In this document: positions 27,872-36,768 of the stretch, one piece after another
Numbering within the stretch: position 1 is the stretch's first letter
How the letters are laid out: each line of letters opens with the position of its first letter
Source: Microcaldota archaeon
GTDB lineage: Archaea > Micrarchaeota > Micrarchaeia > Micrarchaeales > Micrarchaeaceae
Direction: 5' to 3'
NCBI GenBank assembly: GCA_021828345.1
Contig: JAJZJI010000001.1
Span: 20,408-84,407, forward strand
Length of the DNA stretch: 64,000 bases
Program-made: the position numbers and the translations under genes
Notes under the pieces: generated by a model
Seen by the model: only the letters and a program-made list of their open reading frames with translations
Told to the model about the DNA's origin: nothing
The model's database searches: none

Positions 27872-29020
27872 CTACCGATTTTCAGATACCGTTTCTTTTA
27901 TGCGCATATCTATATGATCAAATATCTTAGACCATCCACAACATTTAACCACATTTTTATTTGCTATGCTAAGCGTGTATCTATCTTTAGGGCATCCTCC
28001 ATTACATAAAGAAAGCCATTTGCATTCAAGAGCATCAATATTTTTTTTATTTTCTTCAAACATGCTCTTTATTTTAAAACTATTTATTGCATCAAAAAAA
28101 CTACAGTCATTTATATTACCAATAATATATTTTTTATCGAACATAAATTCATCACAATGGTACAGATTACCTTCTGGGTCTATACCAAAATATTTACCTA
28201 TACATTTACCAGCTAAAATGCAAAATTGTTGGGCATTTCCTAATAAAATTTGTATTACAGAATTAAATTCTCTTATATCAATATCTGCTTTACTTCTTTT
28301 GTACCATACATCAAATAATTCATTTATATAATCAGAATATTTATCTCTAGAAATATGATCTGTTTTATCTATATTTACTGCAGGTTTTTGCCAATTCAAT
28401 GCCAAATTAGTAATTCCTTTTTCTATATAAAAATTTAAAAAATCTTCAGGTTTAATTGATAAAGTATCATCACTTATTACTGCTATTACTCCAACATTTT
28501 TGTCATTTTGTTTTACCAAAGATATTGCGTTATTTACTTTTTCGAAGCTTCCACTATTGTTATTAAACACACGATTTTTATTATGTAATTCTTCAGGCCC
28601 ATCTAAACTAATACCATACCTAAATTTATTTTCCTTAAAAAAGTTTAACCATTCATTATTTAGTAATACGCCATTTGTTTGCACTGAATTTAATACTTCC
28701 TGTCCCTCTTTTTTATATAAATTTTGTAATGCTATTATTTTTTTATAGTAATAAATTCCAGCAATAAGCGGTTCTCCTCCATGCCAAATAAAATTAATCC
28801 TATTAGACACATCAAATGATTTTTTTATTATTTTAGCTAAAGTACTAAAGTCTAATAGTTTATTTGAGTATATATCTGCATCACAGTATTTGCAATGTAA
28901 ATTACATTTGCTTGATAACTTAATTATTAGTACTAATGAACTAACCTTCAACCCTACTGTAACATTTTCATCAATATTATGTAATATTCTTTCTTCTTCT
29001 GTGGTAAAATTATACATCAA
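27872..29020 (-). CDS. Radical SAM/SPASM peptide-modifying enzyme
   Basis: A 382-aa radical SAM protein. The 4Fe-4S motif C-x3-C-x2-C is at C39, C43 and C46, followed by H-G-G-E-P-L, the SAM-binding glycine motif. A C-terminal SPASM/twitch-type region has G-I-D-P-E-G-N-L-Y-H-C, then C-x5-C-x3-C (C-N-G-G-C-P) and a late C-C-G-W. This architecture belongs to peptide-maturing enzymes such as the anaerobic sulfatase-maturase and XyeB/FxsB/GrrM groups, which cross-link aromatic side chains. The 92-aa gene 23 bp upstream is a good substrate candidate. Confidence 0.85.
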   Translation of the reverse strand: MMYNFTTEEERILHNIDENVTVGLKVSSLVLIIKLSSKCNLHCKYCDADIYSNKLLDFSTLAKIIKKSFDVSNRINFIWHGGEPLIAGIYYYKKIIALQNLYKKEGQEVLNSVQTNGVLLNNEWLNFFKENKFRYGISLDGPEELHNKNRVFNNNSGSFEKVNNAISLVKQNDKNVGVIAVISDDTLSIKPEDFLNFYIEKGITNLALNWQKPAVNIDKTDHISRDKYSDYINELFDVWYKRSKADIDIREFNSVIQILLGNAQQFCILAGKCIGKYFGIDPEGNLYHCDEFMFDKKYIIGNINDCSFFDAINSFKIKSMFEENKKNIDALECKWLSLCNGGCPKDRYTLSIANKNVVKCCGWSKIFDHIDMRIKETVSENR

Positions 29021-29043
29021 ACCACATTAAATTAAGCAGAAAT

Positions 29044-29322
29044 TTAACTATCATTTGATCTGCCCCATCTACTCCAATTTCTGCTCCAATGGTGCTGATC
29101 ACTCCAATGTTCATAAGGGCTACCTTCATTACCCTTTTTATTTTTTATTGGTATTACTAACTCTTTTCTTATAAATTCAATCATTGGTTTTTTTAGTAAT
29201 TCACCGGTTCCATTACGTTCAAAATTTCTTAAGATATTGGTAGATTCGATAACATTTAAATTATTTGGTGTAAACACTCCCATATTTTTATGTTCAGGCT
29301 CTTTTACTGCTATTGACACCAC
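29044..29322 (-). CDS. Candidate RiPP precursor peptide with W-x-R repeats
   Basis: A 92-aa protein starting at GTG 29322, with GGTGAG upstream. Residues 1-65 form a charged leader-like part. The last 24 residues are rich in Trp, His, Ser and Arg and hold four aromatic triplets: W73-S-D, W79-S-R, W83-S-R and W86-G-R. Aromatic-x-polar triplets at the C-terminus are what cyclophane-forming radical SAM enzymes modify (triceptide class). It is the first gene of an operon with such an enzyme. That it is a precursor is inference, but the composition is hard to explain otherwise. Confidence 0.7.
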   Translation of the reverse strand: MVSIAVKEPEHKNMGVFTPNNLNVIESTNILRNFERNGTGELLKKPMIEFIRKELVIPIKNKKGNEGSPYEHWSDQHHWSRNWSRWGRSNDS

Positions 29323-29350
29323 GCTCTCACCATATAATTATTAACTAGAT

Positions 29351-29368
29351 TATTATTTAAATATTTGC
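29351..29368 (-). promoter_or_regulatory. Promoter of the peptide operon
   Basis: On the minus strand the GGGCAAATATTTAAATAATA stretch contains a TATA-like TATTTAAATA preceded by a purine-rich BRE-like element. It lies about 30-40 bases before the GTG start of the precursor gene. This would leave a short leader holding the GGTGAG ribosome site. Confidence 0.5.
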
Positions 29369-29516
29369 CCTACTTTTAAATTTATTATACAGGACTTAAT
29401 TATTGTAGCTTTGGCATTTACATATCTATAATATATATTTTTGCTGCAGAATGTATGAATTATAAATATGCATTACCATACTTATAATGTAATATTTGAT
29501 TAGGTGTTCTTAGTTT

Positions 29517-32500
29517 ATGCAAATTTCTGATCTTCAAAAAATAGAAGAGTCAATACTTAGTGATTGGAACAATTTAAAAATGCGTGAAAAGGTAAATGCA
29601 CTAAATAAAGGCAATAAAATATTTTTTTTCCTTGAGGGGCCCCCATATGCAAATGGAGAATTGCATTTGGGACATATACGTGGATATGCCAGGAAGGATG
29701 CTATTTTAAGATATAAACGCATGTGTGGCTATGATGTTTTTGATAGGGCTGGATTTGACGTGCATGGTCTTCCTATAGAGAATAAAGTGGAAAAAAATTT
29801 AGGATTAACTTCAAAGCGTGACATAGAATCTAAAATAGGCGTAAAGGCATTCATTGCACAGTGTATTGATGCCTATAAAGGCTATCTATCAAAACAGATA
29901 GCTGACGCATTGCGCTATGGTGTATGGTTTGATTTTGAGCATGCATATATTGCTGCAAATCCCGAGTATATAGATAAAAGTTTTCAGGTCTTCAAAAAAA
30001 TATACGATAAAGGGCTTGTTTATAAGGGCATAAATGTAATGCCTTATTGTATACACTGCGGAACAGTTCTTGCAAAGGGTCCAGAGGTTGAGGAAGAGCA
30101 GGATAATGACCCATCTATATATTTTACATTTAAGATAAACACTAAATTATCAAAGCCAAAGATAATAGTTGATGATAATACCTATCTATTGATTTGGACA
30201 ACAACGCCATGGACAATTCCAGCTAATATGTCCGTTGCGGCAAATCCAGATGCATTATATGTAAAGGCTAAAATTGAAGACAAAATTATGATACTTGCAA
30301 AGGATAGATTAGATGCAATATCCAAAGAATTTAGTCTGTCTCCAATAATAATTGGAGAATTTAAGGGATTAGAATTAGAAGGATTATATTATACGAATCC
30401 TATGGAAGATAATCTACCAAAACAAAAAGAAACAAGAAAATACCATAAAATACTTTTTTCAAATGAACTTGTCAGTATGTCAGATGGAACGGGTCTTGTT
30501 CAAATAGCTCCTGCATATGGTCCTGAGGATTTTGCCATAGCAAAAAATAATAAGGTGCCAATGTTATCCATTGTGGATAATGATGGAAAATATAATGCTG
30601 ATGCTGGTAAATATGTGGGTATGCAATTAATACATGATGCAAATAGAGAAATAGAAAAGGAGCTCAAGGCATTAGGTTCACTACTGGGTAAGGGTAATAT
30701 ACTGCACAGCTACCCACACTGTTGGAGATGTCATAATAAATTGGTCTATTTGCCTACAGAGCAGTGGTTCATAAATGTAGCAAAATTAAAGAAGAGAATA
30801 ATAAAGCAATGTGATAGGGTTGCATGGTATCCTCCAAAATTAAAGGACTGGTTTATTGAGACTATAGAATCTGCGCCCGATTGGGTTGTAAGTAGGCAGC
30901 GCTATTGGGATATACCATTGCCAATTTGGATATGCAATAAATGCAATGATATAGAGGTAATTGGTTCATTTAATGAACTAAAATCTAAAAATCAAAATAT
31001 AAATTATACTTCAGAGGATCTGCATAGACCCATAATAGATGGCATTGAATTCAAATGCTCAAAATGCGATGGTATGATGCATAGAGTTAATGACGTTTTT
31101 GATGTGTGGTATGATTCTGGTGTTGCACATACTGCAAGCCTTAGCGAATCTGAATTTAATAACATGTTTCCAAATGCGTTTGTAACAGAGGGCCCAGATC
31201 AGCTTAGAGGATGGTTTGCAACACTGATGAAAACGGGTGTTGCAGCGTATGGTAAGTCCCCATTTAAGACTATATTAATGCAAGGCTGGGTAGTTGATTC
31301 AAAAGGAGAAGCAATGCATAAGAGTAAAGGCAATTATGTATCAGCAAATGAGCTCATAGGTAAGTATGCACTTGATGCGGTGCGTGCATTCACACTACTG
31401 CATGTTTCACATGAGAGTTTGAAGTTTAATACAATAGAGATAAAGGATATGGAAGCTATGCTGATGCTTTTGCACAATGTAGATAATCTAATGAGTGAAT
31501 ATTCAGCATTGTTCAAATATGATCTAAAGAATATAAAAAAGCCTAAGAATTCAAAAGCTGATATTTACAATTCATGGATAATCTCAAGATTAAATCAGAC
31601 AATTAAGGATATGACATATGCATTTGATAATTATGAAATAGATTATGGTATGTCTAAATTGCTTAAATTTATAATAGAGGATTTTAGCAGGTTCTATTTA
31701 AAAATAGCAAAAAAGCAATTATCAGATTCATCTAAGATTCAGGCACAAACTGCCCTAAATAACATCAATTATATAATGTATAATATACTATTGCTTTTAG
31801 GTCCAATATGTCCATTCAATACCGAATATCTATATAAAAAATTATATAATCAAAAAGAATCTTTATTCATGGAGCATTGGCCAAAGTATAAGGAGGATAG
31901 TATAGATAATGCATTGGAATTTGAGTTTGAAATTGCATCCAGCGCAATATCTGCAATACTTAGTAATAGGGAGACGCTTAATATCTCATTAAGGCAGCCT
32001 ATTGCAAGTGCAACAATAGAGCTTACAAATGACGAAGCTTATAATGCCATTAGTAAGTTATCTAGTACTATAGAGGAGTTTACAAATTCAAAGAAACTTG
32101 AAATATTAAGAGGATATAGTGCAAAACGCGAGGTAAAGCCAGCATTTGCAAAATTAGGCCCTGATTTTAAGAACAATGCCGCTATGGTTGCAGCTGAACT
32201 TAAGATGCAGGATGCAAATATATTAGATGCGGCAATTAAAAAGGATGGGCATTATACTATCAATATCGCAGGAAAGGCATTTGATATAAAACCTGAACAC
32301 TTCTCTATTATAGAGGTGGTTGAGGGCGGTAATTCTACATTATTTAAATATGGTAAGGCGCATATAGATAGTAATATAACGCCTGAATTAAAAGATGAGC
32401 TTGTAATTCGTGAATTTGAACGCTCAATTCAGATGATAAGAAAGGAAATGAATTTAAAGAAGTCTGATGTGATATCATTATCATATACTACGCAACATCC

Positions 32501-32642
32501 TATGTTATCATTGTTAAATAAAAACAAGCATAATCTATCAAAAAATCTAAATGCGCAGATTAAGGATTATGTAAAGAGCAGCATCACACGCAGCATATTA
32601 GTAGATGAAATAACTGTAGAAATAAATGTAGAGCGCATGTAA
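29517..32642 (+). CDS. ileS: Isoleucyl-tRNA synthetase
   Basis: A 1041-aa class I synthetase of normal archaeal length. The HIGH motif appears as L-H-L-G-H-I-R in the P-P-Y-A-N-G-E context, and KMSKS as H-K-S-K-G-N-Y. The editing domain has the T-T-P-W-T-I-P block. Zinc-type Cys pairs occur in C-W-R-C, C-N-K-C and C-S-K-C. The W-Y-D-S-G motif and C-terminal anticodon domains follow. It charges tRNA-Ile. It is transcribed alone, divergent from the peptide operon. Confidence 0.95.
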   Translation: MQISDLQKIEESILSDWNNLKMREKVNALNKGNKIFFFLEGPPYANGELHLGHIRGYARKDAILRYKRMCGYDVFDRAGFDVHGLPIENKVEKNLGLTSKRDIESKIGVKAFIAQCIDAYKGYLSKQIADALRYGVWFDFEHAYIAANPEYIDKSFQVFKKIYDKGLVYKGINVMPYCIHCGTVLAKGPEVEEEQDNDPSIYFTFKINTKLSKPKIIVDDNTYLLIWTTTPWTIPANMSVAANPDALYVKAKIEDKIMILAKDRLDAISKEFSLSPIIIGEFKGLELEGLYYTNPMEDNLPKQKETRKYHKILFSNELVSMSDGTGLVQIAPAYGPEDFAIAKNNKVPMLSIVDNDGKYNADAGKYVGMQLIHDANREIEKELKALGSLLGKGNILHSYPHCWRCHNKLVYLPTEQWFINVAKLKKRIIKQCDRVAWYPPKLKDWFIETIESAPDWVVSRQRYWDIPLPIWICNKCNDIEVIGSFNELKSKNQNINYTSEDLHRPIIDGIEFKCSKCDGMMHRVNDVFDVWYDSGVAHTASLSESEFNNMFPNAFVTEGPDQLRGWFATLMKTGVAAYGKSPFKTILMQGWVVDSKGEAMHKSKGNYVSANELIGKYALDAVRAFTLLHVSHESLKFNTIEIKDMEAMLMLLHNVDNLMSEYSALFKYDLKNIKKPKNSKADIYNSWIISRLNQTIKDMTYAFDNYEIDYGMSKLLKFIIEDFSRFYLKIAKKQLSDSSKIQAQTALNNINYIMYNILLLLGPICPFNTEYLYKKLYNQKESLFMEHWPKYKEDSIDNALEFEFEIASSAISAILSNRETLNISLRQPIASATIELTNDEAYNAISKLSSTIEEFTNSKKLEILRGYSAKREVKPAFAKLGPDFKNNAAMVAAELKMQDANILDAAIKKDGHYTINIAGKAFDIKPEHFSIIEVVEGGNSTLFKYGKAHIDSNITPELKDELVIREFERSIQMIRKEMNLKKSDVISLSYTTQHPMLSLLNKNKHNLSKNLNAQIKDYVKSSITRSILVDEITVEINVERM

Positions 32643-32697
32643 AAATAGTTTTTATTCGTTTTAAATAATTGTATTGCGCAAATTATTTACATCTATT

Positions 32698-33240
32698 CTA
32701 TTCAATATCTAATTTTTTTGGGAATTTTATGCCGCGTTGCTCCATATAACTTCCAGAATATGGGTTTTTTACTGGACTGCTTGTTTTTGCAAATATTATA
32801 TGCGCAAATCTCTGCTCTGACCTTAATAATATTTTATAAGGTGCATTGTTTATTACTTCTAATGTTATAGTTCCATGAAAACCTGCATCTATTATTGTAG
32901 GAGGCATAGAAAGTCCGTGTCTTGCCCATGTGCTACGCAATTCAACAAATCCCATAACATCATCAGGCAAACCAAGATATTCTATTGTGGAGAGCAATAC
33001 CTGCTCGTTTGGTGAAAGCACCATTTTATCAGTTCTTATTATTTCTTCATAAGTACTCTTCACATGATCCTCTTTTGTTGGATCTATAATGACATTTTTA
33101 GGGTGTATTTTGTGGTGCGCAATCTCATTAGATAACCTAAAATCAACTCCATTCTCCCGTATTATTTTGCTATTAAAAGGCTTTATTATAATCTTGCCTG
33201 TTGATATAGAATGCTCTAAATCTCTATCTGAAAGTACCAT
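32698..33240 (-). CDS. dcd: dCTP deaminase
   Basis: A 180-aa trimeric deaminase converting dCTP to dUTP, the main route to dTMP in many archaea. Family motifs are seen: M-V-L-S-D-R-D-L at the start, G-V-D-F-R-L-S, then R-S-T-W-A-R-H-G-L and the catalytic block D-A-G-F-H-G-T-I-T-L-E. The ATG at 33240 gives the usual N-terminus and follows GTGATT; a GTG nine bases upstream is in frame. It diverges from thymidylate kinase across 70 bp, so the two deoxynucleotide genes may share a control region. Confidence 0.92.
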   Translation of the reverse strand: MVLSDRDLEHSISTGKIIIKPFNSKIIRENGVDFRLSNEIAHHKIHPKNVIIDPTKEDHVKSTYEEIIRTDKMVLSPNEQVLLSTIEYLGLPDDVMGFVELRSTWARHGLSMPPTIIDAGFHGTITLEVINNAPYKILLRSEQRFAHIIFAKTSSPVKNPYSGSYMEQRGIKFPKKLDIE

Positions 33241-33310
33241 TGCAATCACACTACTATTTTATTTACATAACATTTATTTATGTTTGCAAATAAACCAATA
33301 CTGTATTTTC

Positions 33311-33892
33311 ATGTTCATTGCATTTGAAGGGATGGATGGTTCTGGTAAGTCTACGCAGGCAAGACTACTCTATAAGCGCATGGCTGAGCAGAATGCAGAA
33401 GTGGAATTGACTGCAGAGCCTACTGATGGAAAGATTGGCGATATAATGAAAGTATTAATAGGCGGGCAGAATGTGAGTGTCGATCCTGCTACATTGCAGC
33501 TACTTTTTATTGCGGATAGATCCGATCATGTACATAAATTCATAAAACCCAATTTAGATGCTGGAAAAATAGTGATAACAGACAGATATCTCATATCAAC
33601 AATTGCGTATGGAATGTCTTTTAATTTAAGTGAGGAATGGCTTAGAAATGCGAATGGTATATTCCCATATCCTGATTATAATCTGATAATAGATGTAGAT
33701 TCTGATGTTGCACTTAAACGCGTATCCAAAAGAAATAATGGTAAAAGTTATTTTGAGAGAAAGGATTTTCTTGATACAATACGCGAGAATTATAAAATTC
33801 TTGCATCAAAAAATAAAAATTGTTATATTATAGATGGTAATAACTCTGAAGAGGAGGTCAGTAAGGCAATAAACTCAATACTGAAAATATAG
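33311..33892 (+). CDS. tmk: Thymidylate kinase
   Basis: A 193-aa kinase that phosphorylates dTMP to dTDP. The P-loop is G-M-D-G-S-G-K-S-T in the typical F-I-A-F-E-G context, followed by E-P-T-D-G, the D-R-Y motif in I-T-D-R-Y-L-I-S-T, and a Lys/Arg-rich lid. The frame is open further upstream to 33089, but that part overlaps dcd on the other strand and has no similarity; ATG 33311 fits the family start. Confidence 0.93.
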   Translation: MFIAFEGMDGSGKSTQARLLYKRMAEQNAEVELTAEPTDGKIGDIMKVLIGGQNVSVDPATLQLLFIADRSDHVHKFIKPNLDAGKIVITDRYLISTIAYGMSFNLSEEWLRNANGIFPYPDYNLIIDVDSDVALKRVSKRNNGKSYFERKDFLDTIRENYKILASKNKNCYIIDGNNSEEEVSKAINSILKI

Positions 33893-33967
33893 ATAAGCAA
33901 ATTAATATTATGTACAAACTTATGTATAAAAAGAATAAAGATAAAAATTAAAAATATTATACATAAT

Positions 33968-34064
33968 AAATTAAGGCTAATGTTTAAATATAAAATCAAA
34001 TATATATAATAAGCAATAAAATAGACGCTCCTATCGTCTAGTTCGGCCAAGGACACAGGGCTTT
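33968..34064 (+). repeat. 97-bp direct repeat, copy 1 (promoter and 5' half of tRNA-Glu)
   Basis: Identical base for base to 34835-34931. It covers about 59 bases upstream of tRNA-Glu, including a TTTAAATATA promoter element, and the first 38 bases of the tRNA. Identity stops at the last anticodon base. A duplication that includes the promoter points to recombination at the tRNA gene. Confidence 0.9.
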
Positions 34065-34101
34065 CAACTCTGGAACTCGGGTTCAAATCCCGGTGGGAGC
34101 A
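34027..34101 (+). tRNA. tRNA-Glu (TTC)
   Basis: A complete 75-nt cloverleaf: acceptor GCTCCTA/TGGGAGC (with wobble), anticodon stem CAGGG/CTCTG with loop CTTTCAA and anticodon TTC, T-stem TCGGG/CCCGG, discriminator A. CCA is not encoded. It is the intact member of a set of four related 3' ends in the next 4.3 kb, and its promoter region is duplicated 867 bp downstream. Confidence 0.9.
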
Positions 34102-34235
34102 AATCGGATTTCGATGACAAACTCGGTTAAGAACACAGGTAATCATGACATACATAAGCACATCAAAGCAGAAGCTTTACAAAGAGATAGACAAAACATT
34201 CTAGTTGGAAGAGGCGGAACGACCTAAAACTAGGG

Positions 34236-34493
34236 TTACGTCAAGCTACTGAACTCATTAACGGATAAGTTAGCTTCGCTCATGATAGTCCTTATCATGC
34301 CCCTGCCTACTGGCCTATGGGCAGGAACCACTATCATATATTCTGGCTTCCTGTCACCAAATAATTTCATATACCTATCCTTCCTGTCAAGATGCATTAC
34401 AATATGGCTACCTTTTTGGTGGTTTACCACATAGCCTACTTTAGAAAGAGCCTTTACGACTTTGTCATAATTAAGAGGTATAAGTCTAGACAC
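34236..34493 (-). CDS. hicA: HicA-type mRNA interferase toxin
   Basis: An 85-aa double-stranded-RNA-binding-fold toxin. The K-G-S-H-I-V-M block contains the catalytic His of HicA, preceded by the V-G-Y-V-V strand, and the C-terminal V-P-A-H-R-P plus G-M-I-R-T-I segment is typical. HicA cleaves mRNA when not bound by HicB. The start is GTG 34493, overlapping the end of hicB by 8 bp. Base composition is richer in GC than neighbouring host genes, consistent with acquisition. Confidence 0.9.
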   Translation of the reverse strand: MSRLIPLNYDKVVKALSKVGYVVNHQKGSHIVMHLDRKDRYMKLFGDRKPEYMIVVPAHRPVGRGMIRTIMSEANLSVNEFSSLT

Positions 34494-34686
34494 TTATCTG
34501 CACCGATTCCACAGGAATAGGATCGCCGTGCTTCTTCAAGGACTCCATATAAGCCTGTATGGCCTCCTTCATGTTCTTCATAAGTTCCTTCTTAGTCTTG
34601 CCTTCGGTAGCGCAGCCTGGAAGGTCAGGAACCTTGCCTACGTAAACGCCATCTTCATCTTTTTCTATCAATACTCTAAATCGCAT
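34486..34686 (-). CDS. hicB: HicB-type antitoxin
   Basis: A 66-aa partial-RNase-H-fold antitoxin. The pattern R-F-x-V-L-I-E-K-D-E-D-G-V-Y-V, then P-D-L-P-G-C-A-T-E-G and a long amphipathic helix E-A-I-Q-A-Y is typical of HicB/UPF0150. No C-terminal DNA-binding domain is present, so it may only neutralise the toxin. The ATG at 34686 has GTGA eight bases upstream; a GTG nine bases earlier is the other possible start. It precedes and overlaps hicA. Confidence 0.9.
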   Translation of the reverse strand: MRFRVLIEKDEDGVYVGKVPDLPGCATEGKTKKELMKNMKEAIQAYMESLKKHGDPIPVESVQISV

Positions 34687-34773
34687 AAAATTCACTTGTC
34701 ACTGTAATTATATTGTAGTTACACCTATAAAATGTTTCGCTTGCGCCAACTGTGTCCAACAATTCCACTAAAA

Positions 34774-34796
34774 CCTAGGGGTTTTTAGCCCCTAGG
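34774..34796. repeat. Perfect inverted repeat (hairpin)
   Basis: CCTAGGGG and CCCCTAGG pair over 8 bp around the 7-base loop TTTTTAG. It lies between hicB and the second tRNA-Glu-like copy, inside the duplicated region. It could be a terminator, a recombination site or the end of a mobile unit; nothing chooses between these. Confidence 0.5.
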
Positions 34797-34834
34797 AGTA
34801 TGTATGTTTTGGCGACAAACATGAATGGTTCTCG

Positions 34835-34931
34835 AAATTAAGGCTAATGTTTAAATATAAAATCAAATATATATAATAAGCAATAAAATAGACGCTCCTA
34901 TCGTCTAGTTCGGCCAAGGACACAGGGCTTT
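34835..34931 (+). repeat. 97-bp direct repeat, copy 2
   Basis: Identical to 33968-34064, with an offset of 867 bp. The segment between the copies carries hicBA. Together with the tRNA 3' ends downstream it marks the boundary of an inserted block. Confidence 0.9.
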
Positions 34932-34968
34932 TAACTTCACAACTCAGGTTCAAATCCTGGCGGGAGCA
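34894..34968 (+). pseudogene. Degenerate tRNA-Glu copy (anticodon TTT)
   Basis: The first 38 bases equal tRNA-Glu. Thereafter the anticodon reads TTT and the anticodon stem CAGGG/CTTCA has two mismatched pairs, plus an A-C mismatch at the base of the acceptor stem. The T-stem TCAGG/CCTGG keeps pairing through compensatory changes. It may be a decayed recombinant copy; a functional tRNA-Lys is possible but less likely. Its downstream 50 bases resemble those after the tRNA end at 38405. Confidence 0.55.
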
Positions 34969-35125
34969 AACAAAAATGGGGGTTATATACAGCGACCACA
35001 TTTTGCACCCCCCTACTCTGTCGTTTAAGTTAGAATCTGTCATCGGTAAAATTAGTATCTTTTTGATCTAAGATTTTAAAATAGTTCTAGCGTGGAGAAA
35101 GGTTAAGGGAGAGGAGTTGTACTAC

Positions 35126-35272
35126 CTATTTCTGATGTTTTGATTTGTAATGTTGCTTAAAATTATAAGGGCTATTTAACTTTACTATTTTGCCGTCTCT
35201 CTCACAAAGCAGACATATCTATATTTTATGTCCATTATCCCAATCTGTGCGTACAATTTTTTCACCAGCCAT
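35126..35272 (-). pseudogene. C2H2 zinc-finger protein interrupted by an in-frame TAG
   Basis: From ATG 35272 the frame gives 17 residues (M-A-G-E-K-I-V-R...), then TAG (35219-35221), then 30 more residues in the same frame to TAG 35126-35128. The second part has C-L-L-C, 17 residues, H-Y-K-S-K-H, a clear C2H2 finger. A single substitution would restore a 48-aa protein. The surrounding 518-bp gap (34969-35486) holds nothing else I can support. Confidence 0.55.
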
Positions 35273-35486
35273 TTTTACACAACCCCTATTAACTTATTTA
35301 ATGTTTTCTTCTTTAATACTATTTGCTTTTTGGTCACACATCAGCAAAGAGTGCACAGTCTTTAGCTTCTTATCCTTGGATACAATACTATTTCTAAACT
35401 TTACATTAATTTTAGTTGTACTAGAATTTAACTATAGTTTAATTATGGTAGAAAGATATTTATATGTTTAATTTTACAGTCTAATC

Positions 35487-36662
35487 ATGTACATTACTCG
35501 GGAGATAACCAAGAAGTTCATAGCCGCATCAAGATTGAATACTATTGTGACTGTTGTTGGGCCCAGACAAGCAGGTAAGACAACTTTTCTCAAAGCACAG
35601 GCAGAAACTGCAAACGTCAGCTACTTGTTTTTTGATGATCCTGATGTTAAGGAACTCTTCGACACAGATATTAAAAGATTTGAAAATCAGTACGTTTCAA
35701 AGAAAGGTATTACCATACTTGATGAAATACAGTATGGAAAAGATCCAGGAAGGAAATTAAAATATCTTGCGGACAATGGAGAAAAAATATGGATCACATC
35801 CTCTTCGCAAATATTGCTAAGGAAGGACGTTCTGGGTTGGCTCGTAGGAAGAGTATCTATTGTCAAACTTTATCAGTTTTCTTTAGAAGAGTTCCTATTG
35901 GCTAAGGGGCTAAAAGAACCTACTATCAAGACCCTCTATAGGTCAATAGAAGAGCATATGATATATGGTGGGTACCCAAAGGTTGTTCTTGCGAAGGAAA
36001 AACAAGATAAAGAAGACTTGCTTAGAGATCTATATGAAACAATGGTGTTGAAGGACATTGCAAGAACATTTAATATAGAAGATATAGGTGCCCTAGAACG
36101 CCTTTCTACTTATTTATCGCATTGTATAAGCAATGTCCTATCTTATGATAACATATGTAAGGATCTTGGACTATCCTTCCAGTCAGTTAAAAAGTACATT
36201 GATGCAATGGAAAAGAGTTATTTAATTCTCAGAGTGCAGCCATTCTATAAGAACAAGCTAAAAGAGATAATAAAACAGCCCAAGCTGTATTTTATTGATA
36301 CTGGTATAAGAAACTCTATAGCAAAAGAGTTTAATGTAAGTTTAGAGAATAAAGGTAAGCTCTTCGAGAATTATGTTATGTCAGAGTTAGTTAAAGCTGG
36401 AAAAACGATAAATTACTGGCAAACAAAAGGTGGAGCAGAGGTAGATTTCATAGTGCACAATGGAAACATCGAAATACCTATAGAAGTGAAGGTAAGAGCC
36501 GATCCCGAATCACTTAGTAAAGGGTTGAATACATTCATCAGCTCATATAATCCCAAACTTGCGTATGTAGTTTTCTGGGAAGGTGAAGAATTTACAGTAA
36601 AAAGGGGTGGGTGTAATATAAAATATGTAAGAGTAAATACCCTAATTTCATCTCTAAGATAA
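35487..36662 (+). CDS. AAA_14/DUF4143 ATPase
   Basis: A 391-aa ATPase of the widespread archaeal and bacterial AAA_14-DUF4143 family. Walker A is G-P-R-Q-A-G-K-T-T near residue 25, Walker B is I-T-I-L-D-E-I-Q, and the sensor lies in I-T-S-S-S. The C-terminal DUF4143 domain ends in G-A-E-V-D-F-I-V and P-I-E-V-K-V, a nuclease-fold-like D...E-x-K pattern. The function is unknown; the family is common on mobile blocks and expanded in small-genome archaea. It ends 3 bp before a 3' tRNA-Glu fragment. Confidence 0.9.
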   Translation: MYITREITKKFIAASRLNTIVTVVGPRQAGKTTFLKAQAETANVSYLFFDDPDVKELFDTDIKRFENQYVSKKGITILDEIQYGKDPGRKLKYLADNGEKIWITSSSQILLRKDVLGWLVGRVSIVKLYQFSLEEFLLAKGLKEPTIKTLYRSIEEHMIYGGYPKVVLAKEKQDKEDLLRDLYETMVLKDIARTFNIEDIGALERLSTYLSHCISNVLSYDNICKDLGLSFQSVKKYIDAMEKSYLILRVQPFYKNKLKEIIKQPKLYFIDTGIRNSIAKEFNVSLENKGKLFENYVMSELVKAGKTINYWQTKGGAEVDFIVHNGNIEIPIEVKVRADPESLSKGLNTFISSYNPKLAYVVFWEGEEFTVKRGGCNIKYVRVNTLISSLR

Positions 36663-36665
36663 TTT

Positions 36666-36720
36666 CCAAGGACGCGGGGCTTTCAACCCTGCAACTCGGG
36701 TTCAAATCCCGGTGGGAGCA
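36666..36720 (+). repeat. 3' fragment of tRNA-Glu (putative att site)
   Basis: It matches tRNA-Glu from the D-loop to the discriminator base, with anticodon loop CTTTCAA and T-loop intact, but the 5' acceptor half is missing. Four substitutions in the anticodon stem keep the pairing (CGGGG/CCCTG). A 3' tRNA end left behind after integration is the usual signature of an attachment site. Confidence 0.75.
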
Positions 36721-36768
36721 GTTTCTTATTTATGTTTTAGTTGAGAGAGTCATTCTGAGCTTGATATA

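Noticed and set aside
33089..33310. N-terminal extension of thymidylate kinase
   Set aside because: It lies antisense to dcd and adds 74 residues with no kinase features; the family start is ATG 33311.
33823..34161. 112-aa minus-strand frame over tRNA-Glu, and its repeat at 34792-35043
   Set aside because: Both frames only read through the tRNA and its duplicated promoter; their similarity is due to the 97-bp DNA repeat, not to protein conservation.
35190..35471. 93-aa plus-strand frame
   Set aside because: Composition is typical of antisense to AT-rich DNA and it overlaps the zinc-finger pseudogene on the other strand.
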